This document shows, in pieces, positions 1 to 8,955 of a stretch of DNA of 64,000 nt (the stretch's first letter is position 1; each line of letters starts with the position of its first letter). Source of the stretch: Salimicrobium album (lineage in GTDB: Bacteria > Bacillota > Bacilli > Bacillales > Halobacillaceae); the NCBI RefSeq assembly GCF_900107115.1, contig NZ_FNOS01000005.1, positions 62,001 to 126,000 of the forward strand, in the 5' to 3' direction. The translations under genes were made by a program, and so were the position numbers. The notes under the pieces are model-generated. The model was not told the DNA's origin and searched no databases. It worked only from the letters and a program-made list of their open reading frames with translations.

Positions 1-98
1 AATATACAGTAACCTGTTCCGTTAGTTTGGAGTTTTCTTACCTATAAGTGTAGAGGGGTTATTCACGTCAAAACTCGGTTGCACAATCCTGCTGTATT

Positions 99-145
99 AA
101 AAAAGAGGGAGGTCCTGTTTAAATCGGAAGGACCTCCCTCTTTTT
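99..145. terminator. Rho-independent terminator, probably bidirectional
   Basis: A 17-bp perfect inverted repeat (arms 99-115 and 129-145) is flanked by A-runs on one side and T-runs on the other, so it can end transcription from either direction. It overlaps the stop codon of the diguanylate cyclase gene. Positions 1-98 hold no supported gene; at most they contain the tail of something outside the window. Confidence 0.9.
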
Positions 146-1217
146 ATGCTACGCATACTTTGTTTCTTCCCGTCCGTTTAGCTTCGTAAAGCGCTTCGTC
201 TGCATCGTTCAGAAGCGCTTCGGGTGATTTGGTCGTTTCTCCATAACAGGCGACACCGACAGAGACGGTTACACTGATGGTTTCACCGGTGGTCAGTAAA
301 AAGGAATGATTCTCGACGCTTTCGCGGATTCTTTCTCCTATTTGTACGGCACGGTCGGTAGGACAGTCGAGAAGAATCACCGTGAATTCCTCCCCGCCGT
401 TCCGGCTCACGATATCAAAAGAACGCACCGCATTTTTCAACAAATTGCCAAGCTCTATTAATACCTCGTCTCCTTCTTTATGACCGTACGTGTCATTAAT
501 GCTTTTGAAATGGTCGATATCAATGAAGAGAAAAGAAAGTCTTTCGTCTTTCTTTCGTGCTTCTTCGCTTACCGAATTGAAGATCTGGTCAAATTTCCTG
601 ACGTTGTTCAGCCCGGTCAATGCATCAGTGGAAGATTCGGCCTTGAACTGAATCATCATCCTTTGATTTTCCCGGGCGTACTCAATGACATAGAAGGAGC
701 TGAAGCCCGCTATATAGGAAATGATCCAGTAAGAAGGGATCATCGGGAGAAGGATACCCGTATCACTGATCAGATAAAGGATCAGCATAGTAAACAGTAT
801 GTTGGAAGCGGTGAGGGACAGAAATATCTTGACCCGTCTCCCTCTATTAAGTTTTCTCGCGCCAAGCGCAGCGAGAGCGATAAGCACGATGAAAATGATC
901 GCCAGCAGGGACGATTCACCGAAACTGATGAAGAAGCGGCCGATTATAATGAACAATAAGGCTACGAGACTCGGAATACCACCCCCGTAGTATGTAACGA
1001 GAACGAGAGGGATATGCCTCAGGTCGATGATAGTCTGATCGAAATGCATACTGTACTGCATTAAAATATTACTTAAAACTCCTGCGAGTGCCCCGGCAAT
1101 AACTTTTTTTCTTAACGAAGAGGAGGTCCTCAATGAGGAATCGTTGGTAAGCTGGGAGTAAATGAACAGGCAGGTGATCAAAATGGCCAGGTTAGACGTT
1201 AACTCTTTTAAAATCAT
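144..1217 (-). CDS. membrane diguanylate cyclase (5TMR-LYT + GGDEF)
   Basis: The 357-residue protein starts with about 180 residues of hydrophobic helices resembling the 5TM receptor module of LytS/YhcK proteins, followed by a GGDEF domain. The catalytic signature is GGEEF at residues 274-278, so it should make cyclic di-GMP from two GTP. An RxxD product-inhibition site (RSFD, 265-268) lies exactly five residues upstream, so feedback control is probably intact. The gene stands alone between two terminators, and no c-di-GMP phosphodiesterase or PilZ gene is nearby. The signal sensed by the membrane module cannot be read from sequence. Confidence 0.92.
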   Translation of the reverse strand: MILKELTSNLAILITCLFIYSQLTNDSSLRTSSSLRKKVIAGALAGVLSNILMQYSMHFDQTIIDLRHIPLVLVTYYGGGIPSLVALLFIIIGRFFISFGESSLLAIIFIVLIALAALGARKLNRGRRVKIFLSLTASNILFTMLILYLISDTGILLPMIPSYWIISYIAGFSSFYVIEYARENQRMMIQFKAESSTDALTGLNNVRKFDQIFNSVSEEARKKDERLSFLFIDIDHFKSINDTYGHKEGDEVLIELGNLLKNAVRSFDIVSRNGGEEFTVILLDCPTDRAVQIGERIRESVENHSFLLTTGETISVTVSVGVACYGETTKSPEALLNDADEALYEAKRTGRNKVCVA

Positions 1218-1301
1218 ACAGTCACCCCATGTTTCTGAAGCTGAATTATGAAGCAGATACAGTTTATACTATACCATTTTCACAAATTTGGAAATCCGTA
1301 T

Positions 1302-1341
1302 TAAAAGAAAGCTCCCGCACATTCTGATGCGGGAGCTTTCT
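1302..1341 (-). terminator. Rho-independent terminator of the MFS gene
   Basis: A 13-bp perfect stem (1306-1318 with 1329-1341) is followed on the minus strand by a short T-run. It lies 7 bases past the MFS stop codon. Confidence 0.8.
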
Positions 1342-1347
1342 GCTTTC

Positions 1348-2538
1348 CTAAGTGCGGTCCGGCTGCAGGGTTTCTTTCATTTTCACCCAGACGATGATAC
1401 CGGACAAAAGCGGAAGGAACGCGACGAGACCGATGGCCCAGGTAACGCTTAAGATATCTGCTAAAATACCTGCAATCAAGGCTCCGAAGGCGTAGCCGCT
1501 GTCTCTGAAGAACCGGTAGATGCCCATGGACGTTGCCCGCCATTCGGGGTGGGCGACATCGCTTATGGAAGCAAGGATGGTCGGGTAGACCATGGCGGTC
1601 CCTATTCCGAGCAGAGCCGCTCCGGCTATCCATAGTGGGTAGGTATCCACGAGCAAGATGAACCATAAGGATAAAGCCTGAACAATCATACCGGGTACGA
1701 TCAGTTTTTTCCGTCCTATTTTGTCGCTCCACACTCCGGTGAATAACTGGAATATTCCCCACGCTGCCGGATATACTGCCACGACCGTACCGGTCTGTGC
1801 GACACTCAATCCTCCGGCCGTAAGAAAAATGGGGAACAGCCCCCAGGCCATTCCGTCTTTTAAGTTGGTCGTCAGCCCGGCGAAGCTGCCGCTTGCGAGG
1901 TCAGGATTTTTCCAGGAGGTACGTTTAAAAATCTCCCACCCGGACACGCGCTCCGCATCCCCCTGTTCGTTGGACTGGGTTTTTACATGTTCTTCCGTAT
2001 TCCGTACGGCAAGAGAGAGGAGGAACCCGAGGACGACGAGTACAATTCCTATATAAAAAGGTTCCGGGCTGAGGGAGTAAGTGGAAGCCACGTACCCGGA
2101 AACCGAGGCCATAACTGCAAGTCCGAGGTACCCTGCGAATTCGTTGAAACCTACAGCCAGTCCCTGCTGCGTTGACTTTGCTAGATCTACTTTCATATTG
2201 ACCGTCATCGACCAGGTGAGCCCCTGGTTAACGCCAAGAAAGACGTTCGCGACGATGATCATCCACCAGGCTTGGGCGAAGATGACCATGATCGGTACGA
2301 ATAAACCGATGCCCCAGCCGAACAGGAGGACTCTTTTTCTGCCGGCACGATCCGCCAAGTTTCCTGCGAATAAATTGACCAGAGCTTTCGAGAAACCGAA
2401 GCTGACGATAAAGGAGAGCGCAGCACTGGTCGACAGCAGGCCGAAACGCTCTTCTCCTATCATCGGAAGCACGGTTCTTTCCAGACCGACCATAGACCCG
2501 ACGAACAGGTTAATGATTACGAGCATTACAAATTGCAC
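1348..2538 (-). CDS. MFS transporter
   Basis: The 396-residue polytopic protein has two halves of about six helices split by a charged loop near residues 180-215. The loop between helices 2 and 3 carries the MFS signature (GNLADRAGRKRV). It resembles drug/solute efflux MFS proteins, but the substrate is not identifiable. The start is GTG; an AGGAA element about 14 bases upstream overlaps the stop codon of the preceding small gene, suggesting translational coupling. No adjacent regulator hints at the substrate. Confidence 0.85.
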   Translation of the reverse strand: MQFVMLVIINLFVGSMVGLERTVLPMIGEERFGLLSTSAALSFIVSFGFSKALVNLFAGNLADRAGRKRVLLFGWGIGLFVPIMVIFAQAWWMIIVANVFLGVNQGLTWSMTVNMKVDLAKSTQQGLAVGFNEFAGYLGLAVMASVSGYVASTYSLSPEPFYIGIVLVVLGFLLSLAVRNTEEHVKTQSNEQGDAERVSGWEIFKRTSWKNPDLASGSFAGLTTNLKDGMAWGLFPIFLTAGGLSVAQTGTVVAVYPAAWGIFQLFTGVWSDKIGRKKLIVPGMIVQALSLWFILLVDTYPLWIAGAALLGIGTAMVYPTILASISDVAHPEWRATSMGIYRFFRDSGYAFGALIAGILADILSVTWAIGLVAFLPLLSGIIVWVKMKETLQPDRT

Positions 2539-2555
2539 AATGTTTTATCTGATTC

Positions 2556-2783
2556 CTACCTGAACTTTTTCCACGCTTCTCCTCTCCTTTTCAAAACTGC
2601 ATCGGAGTCCATATATCTATATTCGTGCATGAAAATTTCTTTTACGACCGGCCGGATTCTGCTGCGGCCCCGGCAATAAGCCGCCACTTTCCTGTCGATC
2701 TCTTCTGATTCTGTAATGAAGTCTTCACGCAAAAGAAAGATATCAGTAGTCCGGTCTGCGTCTAAGGATTTTATGGAGAACAA
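2556..2783 (-). CDS. small protein of unknown function
   Basis: A 75-residue, highly charged soluble protein that I do not recognise. Support for its being real is a GGAGG Shine-Dalgarno 8 bases before a TTG start, plus a 17-base gap to the MFS start whose ribosome site overlaps this gene's stop. It has no membrane segment or signal peptide. The C-terminal part is rich in Arg, Lys and Tyr. It could be a small cytoplasmic partner or regulator of the MFS gene, or a spurious frame. Confidence 0.45.
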   Translation of the reverse strand: MFSIKSLDADRTTDIFLLREDFITESEEIDRKVAAYCRGRSRIRPVVKEIFMHEYRYMDSDAVLKRRGEAWKKFR

Positions 2784-3053
2784 ATCGACTGCCTCCGAGC
2801 TCTTCGATATTTACTGAACCGGGAGAACTTGTAATAAATGATATCTTTGAAAGTTCTGATATCCAACCCGTACACCCTTTTTACTATATTTCATTCAACT
2901 AATCGATTAAATCTTCTCATCGGCGAAAGTGAAATGTGAAGGATTATACAGCCCAAAGGATAAAAGAAGAAAGTGTGTGTAACCCCGGCAGAATCACGTG
3001 GGACCCTTCAATGAAATTTAGCAACCATCAGATAAGTCATTATAACGAAGGAA

Positions 3054-3082
3054 TTGTACGATATACGAACGTAAACTTTATG
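3054..3082 (+). promoter_or_regulatory. candidate SigA promoter of the opuC-type operon
   Basis: TTGTAC (3054-3059) and TTTATG (3077-3082) are separated by 17 bases. This is the best promoter match in the 418-base gene-free stretch 2784-3201. The rest of that stretch shows only a weak 7-bp dyad (AGAACTT ... AAGTTCT, near 2824-2858) and no convincing gene. A transcript from here would have a leader of roughly 110 bases. Confidence 0.45.
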
Positions 3083-3094
3083 CAATTTAAATTG
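3083..3094. promoter_or_regulatory. perfect palindrome at the expected transcription start, candidate GbsR-type operator
   Basis: CAATTTAAATTG is a perfect 12-bp palindrome placed directly after the putative -10 box. A repressor bound here would block initiation or early elongation. The GbsR-type regulator encoded at 8398-8955 in the same locus is the obvious candidate. This is inference from position only. Confidence 0.35.
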
Positions 3095-3201
3095 TATAGA
3101 AATTTAAAGGTTTACGCGTTTATTTGGAAGTTTGTTTATCAGCTGCCAGAGCTTATACTTTCACACAGATTGAAGGAGAGAAAAATTTGGAGGTGGCGAG
3201 T

Positions 3202-4353
3202 TTGTTGCAATTTGAACGTGTAATGAAGAAGTACGCTGACGGGACGCCTGCTGTCAGTAATCTGAATCTGAACATTGAGGAAGGGGAATTCGTCTGTTTC
3301 ATCGGGCCGAGCGGCTGCGGAAAGACTACGACGATGAAGATGGTCAACAGACTGATTGATATTACGGAAGGAACGATTTACATAAACGGTAAAGATATAA
3401 AGTCCCAGAACGCTGTGGAACTGAGGCGTTCGATCGGATACGTCATCCAGCAGGTAGGGCTGATGCCGCATATGACGATCAAGGAAAATATTTCTCTTGT
3501 AGGAACGCTGCTGAAGTGGCCTTCCGACCGTAAAGAGAAACGCGCTAAAGAACTTCTGGCACTCGTCGACATGCCGGAGGAGTACCTTGATAAGTACCCT
3601 CACGAGTTAAGCGGCGGGCAGCAGCAGAGGATCGGCGTACTTCGTGCTCTGGCAGCCAATCCGCCGTTGATTCTAATGGATGAACCTTTCGGAGCGCTGG
3701 ACCCGATCACGCGTGACTCCCTGCAGGAAGAGTTCAAAAAACTTCAGAAGGAATTGAATAAGACGATCGTATTCGTTACTCACGATATGGATGAAGCTCT
3801 GAAACTCGGAGATCGGATAGTCATTATGAAAGACGGGGAAGTGGTGCAGGCAGATACACCAGAAGAAATTCTGCGCAACCCGGCCAATGAGTTCGTGGAA
3901 ACGTTCCTCGGTAAAGATCGACTCATCCAGGCACGTCCGGACGTCACGACGGTGGGTCAGATCATGGACACGGATCCGATTACGGTGACTTGCGGTACCA
4001 GCCTCAAGGACGCTATCGCAACGATGCGCGAGCGCCACGTCGATACCCTGCTTGTCGTCGATCGTGACGGTACGCTTCGGGGATTCCTTGATGTGGAGGC
4101 GATCAACCTCAATTATAAAAAAGCGGCTTACGTGGAGGACGTTATGGAAACGGACCTGTTTTCCGTGTCCGAAGACAGCCTTCTGAAGGATACTACGCAT
4201 AAGATTCTGCGTCGCGGTGCCAAATACATCCCCGTTACCGATGGGAATCATCACCTTACCGGAATCGTTACCCGGGCCACGATGGCGAATATCGTATACG
4301 ACACCATCTGGGGAGAAGGTCAGGAGCTCGACAGTCTGACTGCTACTACATGA
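3202..4353 (+). CDS. opuCA: OpuC-type ABC transporter ATPase (betaine/carnitine/choline)
   Basis: ATP-binding subunit of an osmoprotectant importer, 383 residues. Walker A GPSGCGKT is at residues 35-42, the LSGGQ signature at 136-140 and Walker B LILMDEP at 156-162. Two CBS modules fill about residues 250-365, as in OpuCA/ProV. The TTG at 3202 is chosen because GGAGGT lies 7 bases upstream; the open frame extends to 3124 but has no ribosome site there. It is first of four transporter genes. Linkage to carnitine-degrading enzymes suggests L-carnitine or a related trimethylammonium compound as substrate, whether for osmoprotection or as nutrient. Confidence 0.93.
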   Translation: MLQFERVMKKYADGTPAVSNLNLNIEEGEFVCFIGPSGCGKTTTMKMVNRLIDITEGTIYINGKDIKSQNAVELRRSIGYVIQQVGLMPHMTIKENISLVGTLLKWPSDRKEKRAKELLALVDMPEEYLDKYPHELSGGQQQRIGVLRALAANPPLILMDEPFGALDPITRDSLQEEFKKLQKELNKTIVFVTHDMDEALKLGDRIVIMKDGEVVQADTPEEILRNPANEFVETFLGKDRLIQARPDVTTVGQIMDTDPITVTCGTSLKDAIATMRERHVDTLLVVDRDGTLRGFLDVEAINLNYKKAAYVEDVMETDLFSVSEDSLLKDTTHKILRRGAKYIPVTDGNHHLTGIVTRATMANIVYDTIWGEGQELDSLTATT

Positions 4354-4365
4354 TAGGGGGAGGAA

Positions 4366-5013
4366 ATGATGCAGACATTTTTTACTGAACACGGAACAGA
4401 ATTACTCGTGAAGACGTGGGAGCACTTATATATATCGTTCACCGCGGTCGTACTCGGGGTACTGGTCGCCATTCCACTGGGGATTCTTTTCTCGAGAATG
4501 CCTAAGTTTGCGGATAAATTCATCTCGGTGATCGGGGTTTTGCAGACGATTCCGAGTCTCGCCATACTGGCGTTTTTCATTCCGCTCGTAGGTATCGGGA
4601 AAGTGCCGGCGATCATTGCTTTGTTCGTATATTCACTGCTGCCGATTTTGCGTAACACATACATCGGACTTCGTGATGTCGACAAAAACGTACTCGAAGC
4701 CGGATCCGGGATGGGTATGAGTAACTGGCAGTCCATCGTGAAAGTGGAACTGCCGCTGGCGGTACCCGTGATTTTGGCGGGCGTACGACTGTCCACTGTC
4801 TATCTTATCGGCTGGGCTACGCTGGCAGCCTTCATCGGCGGTGGCGGTCTCGGTGACTTCATCTTTGACGGCCTGAACCTGTATCAGCCTGTGCTGATTG
4901 TCGCCGGTACCGTTCCGGCTACGATCCTGGCCATTATCGCTGATCGTGGACTGGCTTTTGCAGAAGGAAAATTGACCTCGGATGGACTGAAAGACTCGTA
5001 TAAAGCTGCTTAA
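4366..5013 (+). CDS. opuCB: OpuC-type ABC permease
   Basis: Integral-membrane subunit of 215 residues with the binding-protein-dependent transport fold. The EAA-like loop near residues 105-135 reads [12 protein letters not shown]. It follows opuCA by 12 bases and has a GGGGGAGG ribosome site. It resembles OpuCB and OpuBB and should pair with the second permease at 5964-6611 to form a heterodimeric channel. The two permeases flank the binding protein, the usual OpuB/OpuC gene order. Confidence 0.92.
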   Translation: MMQTFFTEHGTELLVKTWEHLYISFTAVVLGVLVAIPLGILFSRMPKFADKFISVIGVLQTIPSLAILAFFIPLVGIGKVPAIIALFVYSLLPILRNTYIGLRDVDKNVLEAGSGMGMSNWQSIVKVELPLAVPVILAGVRLSTVYLIGWATLAAFIGGGGLGDFIFDGLNLYQPVLIVAGTVPATILAIIADRGLAFAEGKLTSDGLKDSYKAA

Positions 5014-5032
5014 ATTTTGGAGGTGACTGCAC

Positions 5033-5962
5033 GTGAAGGAGAAAACGACCAAACTGCTGCTGATTGCAGTTGTTCTGGTAATGCTTACGGGCTGTACGCT
5101 GCCCGGGCTTGCCAGCGGAGGGAAAGATACGATTAAAATCAGTTCGCTGGCTACGTCGGAATCGGAAATTCTGGCGGAGATGCTGTCGATTATGATTGAA
5201 CGCAATACGGAGGCGAGAACGGAGCTTGTCAGTAAACTGGGCTCCTCCATCGTCCAGCACCAGGGAATGGAACGCGGAGACATCGATATTTCTGCAACCC
5301 GTTATACCGGGACGGACATTGCCGGGGCCCTCGGTATGGATCCCATCAAAGATCCGGAGAAAGCACTGAAAACCGTGAAGGAAAAATTTCCGGAACGTTT
5401 CGATCAGACGTGGGCTCCAAGCTATGGATTTGAAAACAGCTACTCTGTTGCTGTGACGAAAGAGTTTGCGGAAGAAAACAATATAGAAAATGTCTCAGAC
5501 CTCGAGCCGTACGCCGATGAACTGCGCTTCGGGGTGGATAACGCCTGGGTCAACCGGAAAGGGGACGGGTATGACGGTTTTCAGGAAACCTATTTTTCCT
5601 TCGGAGATGTATTCCCGATGGACACCGGTCTCGTATATGAAGCCGCTGCAAGCGGTCATATGGATGTCGTGCTGGCTTATTCCTCGGACGGACGCATCAA
5701 GGATTTCGATTTGAAAGTGCTCGAGGACAACGAACAGTTCTTCCCGCCTTATGATGCTTCCCCGGTAATCGCGAACGATACACTGGAAAAGTATCCGGAG
5801 ATAAAGACCATCACGGAAAAACTGTCCGGACAGATTACTACGGAAAAAATGCAGGAGCTCAACTTTAATGCGGCCGTTGAACACGTGAATCCGAGAAAAG
5901 TTGCCCGTCAGTTCCTCGAAAACAACAATTACTTTGAAGATGCGGCAAAGGAGGAGAACTGA
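5033..5962 (+). CDS. opuCC: OpuC-type substrate-binding lipoprotein
   Basis: A 309-residue extracellular binding protein with a lipoprotein signal (LTGC, modified Cys at residue 21), so it is anchored outside the membrane. It resembles OpuBC/OpuCC proteins that bind choline, glycine betaine or carnitine through an aromatic cage. GTG start with GGAGGT about 8 bases upstream. The true ligand depends on cage residues that cannot be assigned with confidence from primary sequence; the downstream carnitine genes make carnitine the first guess. Confidence 0.92.
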   Translation: MKEKTTKLLLIAVVLVMLTGCTLPGLASGGKDTIKISSLATSESEILAEMLSIMIERNTEARTELVSKLGSSIVQHQGMERGDIDISATRYTGTDIAGALGMDPIKDPEKALKTVKEKFPERFDQTWAPSYGFENSYSVAVTKEFAEENNIENVSDLEPYADELRFGVDNAWVNRKGDGYDGFQETYFSFGDVFPMDTGLVYEAAASGHMDVVLAYSSDGRIKDFDLKVLEDNEQFFPPYDASPVIANDTLEKYPEIKTITEKLSGQITTEKMQELNFNAAVEHVNPRKVARQFLENNNYFEDAAKEEN

Positions 5963-5963
5963 T

Positions 5964-6611
5964 ATGGAAACGATTGTTGAATTCATCAATTATACTCTGC
6001 AGAACAGTGGATATATCTGGACCCAGTTTTACCGTCACTTTCTGATGGCGGCCTACGGTGTTCTGTTTGCGGCAATTTTCTCCATCCCTCTTGGCATTCT
6101 GATTGCCAGGTACGGCAGGCTCAGCAGCTGGGTGCTGGCTGTCGGCAGTATGATCCAGACCATTCCGGCACTCGGGGCTATGGCGGTTCTCATGATTTTT
6201 ATGGGACTTGGAACTAACACTGCGATCGTAACGCTGATGCTTTATTCTATTCTGCCGATTACCCAGAATACATATGTCGGTATTAAAGATGTCGATCAGA
6301 CAGTCATCGAGGCCGGGTATGCTTCCGGTATGACCCGTTTTCAGCTGCTGCGAATGGTCGAACTGCCACTGGCGATCAGTGTGATTATGGCCGGTCTCCG
6401 GACGGCTCTCGTCATCGGTATCGGAATTGCAGCTATCGGAGCTTTCGTAGGAGCCGGGGGCCTCGGAGCCATCATCCTTACAGGAACCAACGCCACCAAC
6501 GGCACTGCGATCATTCTCGCCGGGGCTGTACCGACAGCTGTTATGGCCATCGTAGCCGACCTGATTCTCGGAGGAATCGAGCGGAAACTTCAACCGGCTA
6601 ATAACAATTGA
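5964..6611 (+). CDS. opuCD: OpuC-type ABC permease, second subunit
   Basis: A 215-residue permease related to the one at 4366-5013, with the EAA-like loop (EAGYASGMTRFQ). The open frame begins at 5901, but the ATG at 5964 has an AGGAGG site 7-8 bases upstream and lies 1 base after the binding-protein stop, so that start is preferred. It completes the transporter. A 54-base gap leads to the CocE-like hydrolase with no terminator, so the hydrolase is probably cotranscribed. Confidence 0.92.
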   Translation: METIVEFINYTLQNSGYIWTQFYRHFLMAAYGVLFAAIFSIPLGILIARYGRLSSWVLAVGSMIQTIPALGAMAVLMIFMGLGTNTAIVTLMLYSILPITQNTYVGIKDVDQTVIEAGYASGMTRFQLLRMVELPLAISVIMAGLRTALVIGIGIAAIGAFVGAGGLGAIILTGTNATNGTAIILAGAVPTAVMAIVADLILGGIERKLQPANNN

Positions 6612-6665
6612 TCCCGGAAGTTTGAACGGTTCATAGAGAAAAAAAGCAGTGTGAGGAGGCGGACA

Positions 6666-8318
6666 ATGATTATTGAGAAGAACGCAGCATGTACGCTTTC
6701 GGACGGGGAAGTACTGCGGGCCGACGTTTACCGGCCTGACGATGAGGAGCGGCATCCCGTATTGATGATGCGCCTCCCCTATGACAAAGAGACGCCGAGG
6801 TATTTTGAAGAATATTTGTCTGTACCCCGAATGGTGGAGTCAGGGTATGTCGTGATTCTGCAGGATGTGCGCGGCCGATTCGCCTCCGGCGGAGAGTTCT
6901 ACCCGTTCGTCCATGAAGGAAAAGACGGATATGATGCGGTGGAATGGGCGGCACGCCTCCCTTTCTCCGACGGCCGGGTGGGAATGTTCGGGATGTCTTA
7001 TCACGGTTACACGCAACTGGCGGCGGCTTCCCAGCATCCTCCGTCCTTGCGGGCGATAGCCCCGGTCATGACGATGGCTGACCCTTGGGAGGGGCTTCTG
7101 AATGATTCGGATACAGTGTCCGCGACCGGAAAATTCGAGACCTGGGTGCTCGGTTCAATGATAGAGGACCATCTAAAACGTAAAGGTACACTGGATGAAG
7201 AAAAACTTCAGCATTATCTCGATAACCTGCCGGATTATCTGTATGACTTCCCTGCTGACACATGGGGACCCGTGCAGGATCTTGATCCGGACTCGTATTT
7301 TTTTGAAGTAATGCAGCGTCGTGTCCCGTCCAGGGTAGTAAAGGAAGCTGACCTGCGACAGACTCTGCAGTCGGCTACGGTACCCGCTTTATTCATGGGC
7401 GGCTGGTATGACGCCCTTCTTCCGTCGACTCTTTCGGCTTATCGGGTCTATAACGGAGAAAAATCGTTCTGGATTGGCCCTTGGACACACGAAGAGATGA
7501 CGGGAAGGGCCGGTGAGGTCTTTTTTGAAGGAGCGGAAACAGAAATCGGAACTGAGCTTATTAAGGATACGACGGAGCTTCATATCAAATGGTTCGATCA
7601 CTGGCTTAAATCGAAGCCTTCCGGAGTGGAAGATAAGGTACATCTGTACATTACGGGCAGCAACAAGTGGCGATCTTTTCCATCCATGCCGCATGGCAGA
7701 GAGGCAGAAATATTTTTTCTGAAAGGATCTCATGAACTGTCAGCGGCTGAAGGGGGAGGCGGACTTGGTAAGGAGAAAGACCAGCAGCCCCTTCCTCATC
7801 ATATGCTTCTGGATCCCGGGGCGCCCGTCCCCACTTACGGGGGGAGTGCTCTCGTTGCCGGCAACGAGTCCGGAATGTTCGATATCTCCGGACTGCAGAC
7901 AAGGCCGGACGTTCTCGTTTACACGAGCGAACCTCTTAAAGAGAAAAAGCTTATTATGGGAGAGGTCGAAGCGCGACTGTGGGGAGAAGCACCTTCCGAA
8001 TTATTCGATGTGTTCATCCGTCTGTCCGAAGTGGATGAGTCAGGGCGGGCCTGGAATATCACCGAGACGTATCACCGGGAGCGCGTCGTACCACGTGAAC
8101 CGGCCGAAATGAATCTGAGCGTCGGGGTCACAGCTCATGAGGTGAAGGCAGGGCACCGGTTACGGATCGACCTGTCAGCCTCGAACGCCCCTCATTACGA
8201 CGTAAATCTGAATAACGGTCAGACGACAAGGACCGCCGTCCACGGGGAAAAGGCGACCGAGTTCATATATAGCGGGCCGGAAAGAGCTTCAGCCATCTAT
8301 TTACCTGTTGAACGTTAA
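6666..8318 (+). CDS. CocE/NonD family serine hydrolase
   Basis: A 550-residue alpha/beta hydrolase of the X-Pro dipeptidyl-peptidase (S15)/cocaine esterase/glutaryl-7-ACA acylase group. The nucleophile is Ser111 in GMSYHG. Asp249 in GGWYDA and His275 in GPWTHE complete the likely triad. The C-terminal half is the jelly-roll domain typical of the family. ATG at 6666 is chosen for the GAGGAGG site just upstream. There is no signal peptide, so it acts in the cytoplasm. Its place between a betaine-type importer and carnitine genes suggests it cleaves an ester or amide of a trimethylammonium compound such as an acylcarnitine; that is inference. Confidence 0.88.
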   Translation: MIIEKNAACTLSDGEVLRADVYRPDDEERHPVLMMRLPYDKETPRYFEEYLSVPRMVESGYVVILQDVRGRFASGGEFYPFVHEGKDGYDAVEWAARLPFSDGRVGMFGMSYHGYTQLAAASQHPPSLRAIAPVMTMADPWEGLLNDSDTVSATGKFETWVLGSMIEDHLKRKGTLDEEKLQHYLDNLPDYLYDFPADTWGPVQDLDPDSYFFEVMQRRVPSRVVKEADLRQTLQSATVPALFMGGWYDALLPSTLSAYRVYNGEKSFWIGPWTHEEMTGRAGEVFFEGAETEIGTELIKDTTELHIKWFDHWLKSKPSGVEDKVHLYITGSNKWRSFPSMPHGREAEIFFLKGSHELSAAEGGGGLGKEKDQQPLPHHMLLDPGAPVPTYGGSALVAGNESGMFDISGLQTRPDVLVYTSEPLKEKKLIMGEVEARLWGEAPSELFDVFIRLSEVDESGRAWNITETYHRERVVPREPAEMNLSVGVTAHEVKAGHRLRIDLSASNAPHYDVNLNNGQTTRTAVHGEKATEFIYSGPERASAIYLPVER

Positions 8319-8397
8319 ACAGGTACCGGCATCTGTTTGGAAACGGCACCGGCTGTGGTATTGTTCAGTTAACACAGGTGAAAAGGGTGGATGGAAA

Positions 8398-8955
8398 ATG
8401 GAGAACGAGAATAAGAAAATAGAGGAAATAAGAACACAGTTCGTTGAAAAGATAGCTGATAATATGAATGCTTTCGGTGCCCCGACAAGTCTTGGTCGTG
8501 TGCTTGGAATTATCTATATGAATCACGAACCGATGACGCTTGATGAACTGTCGGCGGAAATGGGGATGAGCAAGACGAGGATGAGTCAGGTGGTCCGCGA
8601 AATGATAGACATGAACATTGCGGAACGGGTCTTCCAGAAAGGGGTACGCAAAGATTTGTACCAGGTCGAAGAAGACTACTATGAAACATTCATTTCGATT
8701 TTCACCTCGACCTGGCAGAAAGCCAGTACCCGAAGCCGCCATTTTGAGGAGCGGATCAACAGGAAGATAGAAGAAATACGGGAGCAGTCCGACCTGACTG
8801 AAGATGACGAAAAAGCGATCAATGAGTTATTGGAAGAACTTCATCGATGGACCGAATATTATGACTGGATCCGTCGTGTTACTTACTTTTTCGAAAGTGG
8901 CGAAATATTTAAACATGTACCAAAAACAACAGGAGGCGATGTAAATGAGTCGTAA
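8398..8955 (+). CDS. GbsR/MarR-type transcriptional regulator
   Basis: A 185-residue protein with a winged helix at about residues 44-90 and a long charged helix ending in an aromatic-rich stretch (WTEYYDW, VTYFF). GbsR, OpcR and CudC proteins of this length repress betaine-synthesis or opu genes and respond to choline or betaine. ATG at 8398 has AGGGTGG upstream; the 79-base gap before it may hold its own promoter. The gene overlaps the next by 11 bases, a sign of coupling. It probably controls this locus, with a trimethylammonium ligand. It is homologous in type to GbsR, not shown to be its orthologue. Confidence 0.88.
   Translation: MENENKKIEEIRTQFVEKIADNMNAFGAPTSLGRVLGIIYMNHEPMTLDELSAEMGMSKTRMSQVVREMIDMNIAERVFQKGVRKDLYQVEEDYYETFISIFTSTWQKASTRSRHFEERINRKIEEIREQSDLTEDDEKAINELLEELHRWTEYYDWIRRVTYFFESGEIFKHVPKTTGGDVNES

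Noticed and set aside
1-98. Possible end of a gene entering from the left
   Set aside because: All three plus-strand frames close within 42 bases and no supporting sequence is visible.
2936-3223. Plus-strand frame between the small gene and the opuC operon
   Set aside because: It spans the promoter and palindrome, lacks a ribosome site, and shows no recognisable protein features.
5865-6755. Minus-strand frame of 296 codons opposite the OpuC permease
   Set aside because: Low-complexity, His/Asp-rich translation typical of an antisense shadow; the permease frame has clear family motifs.
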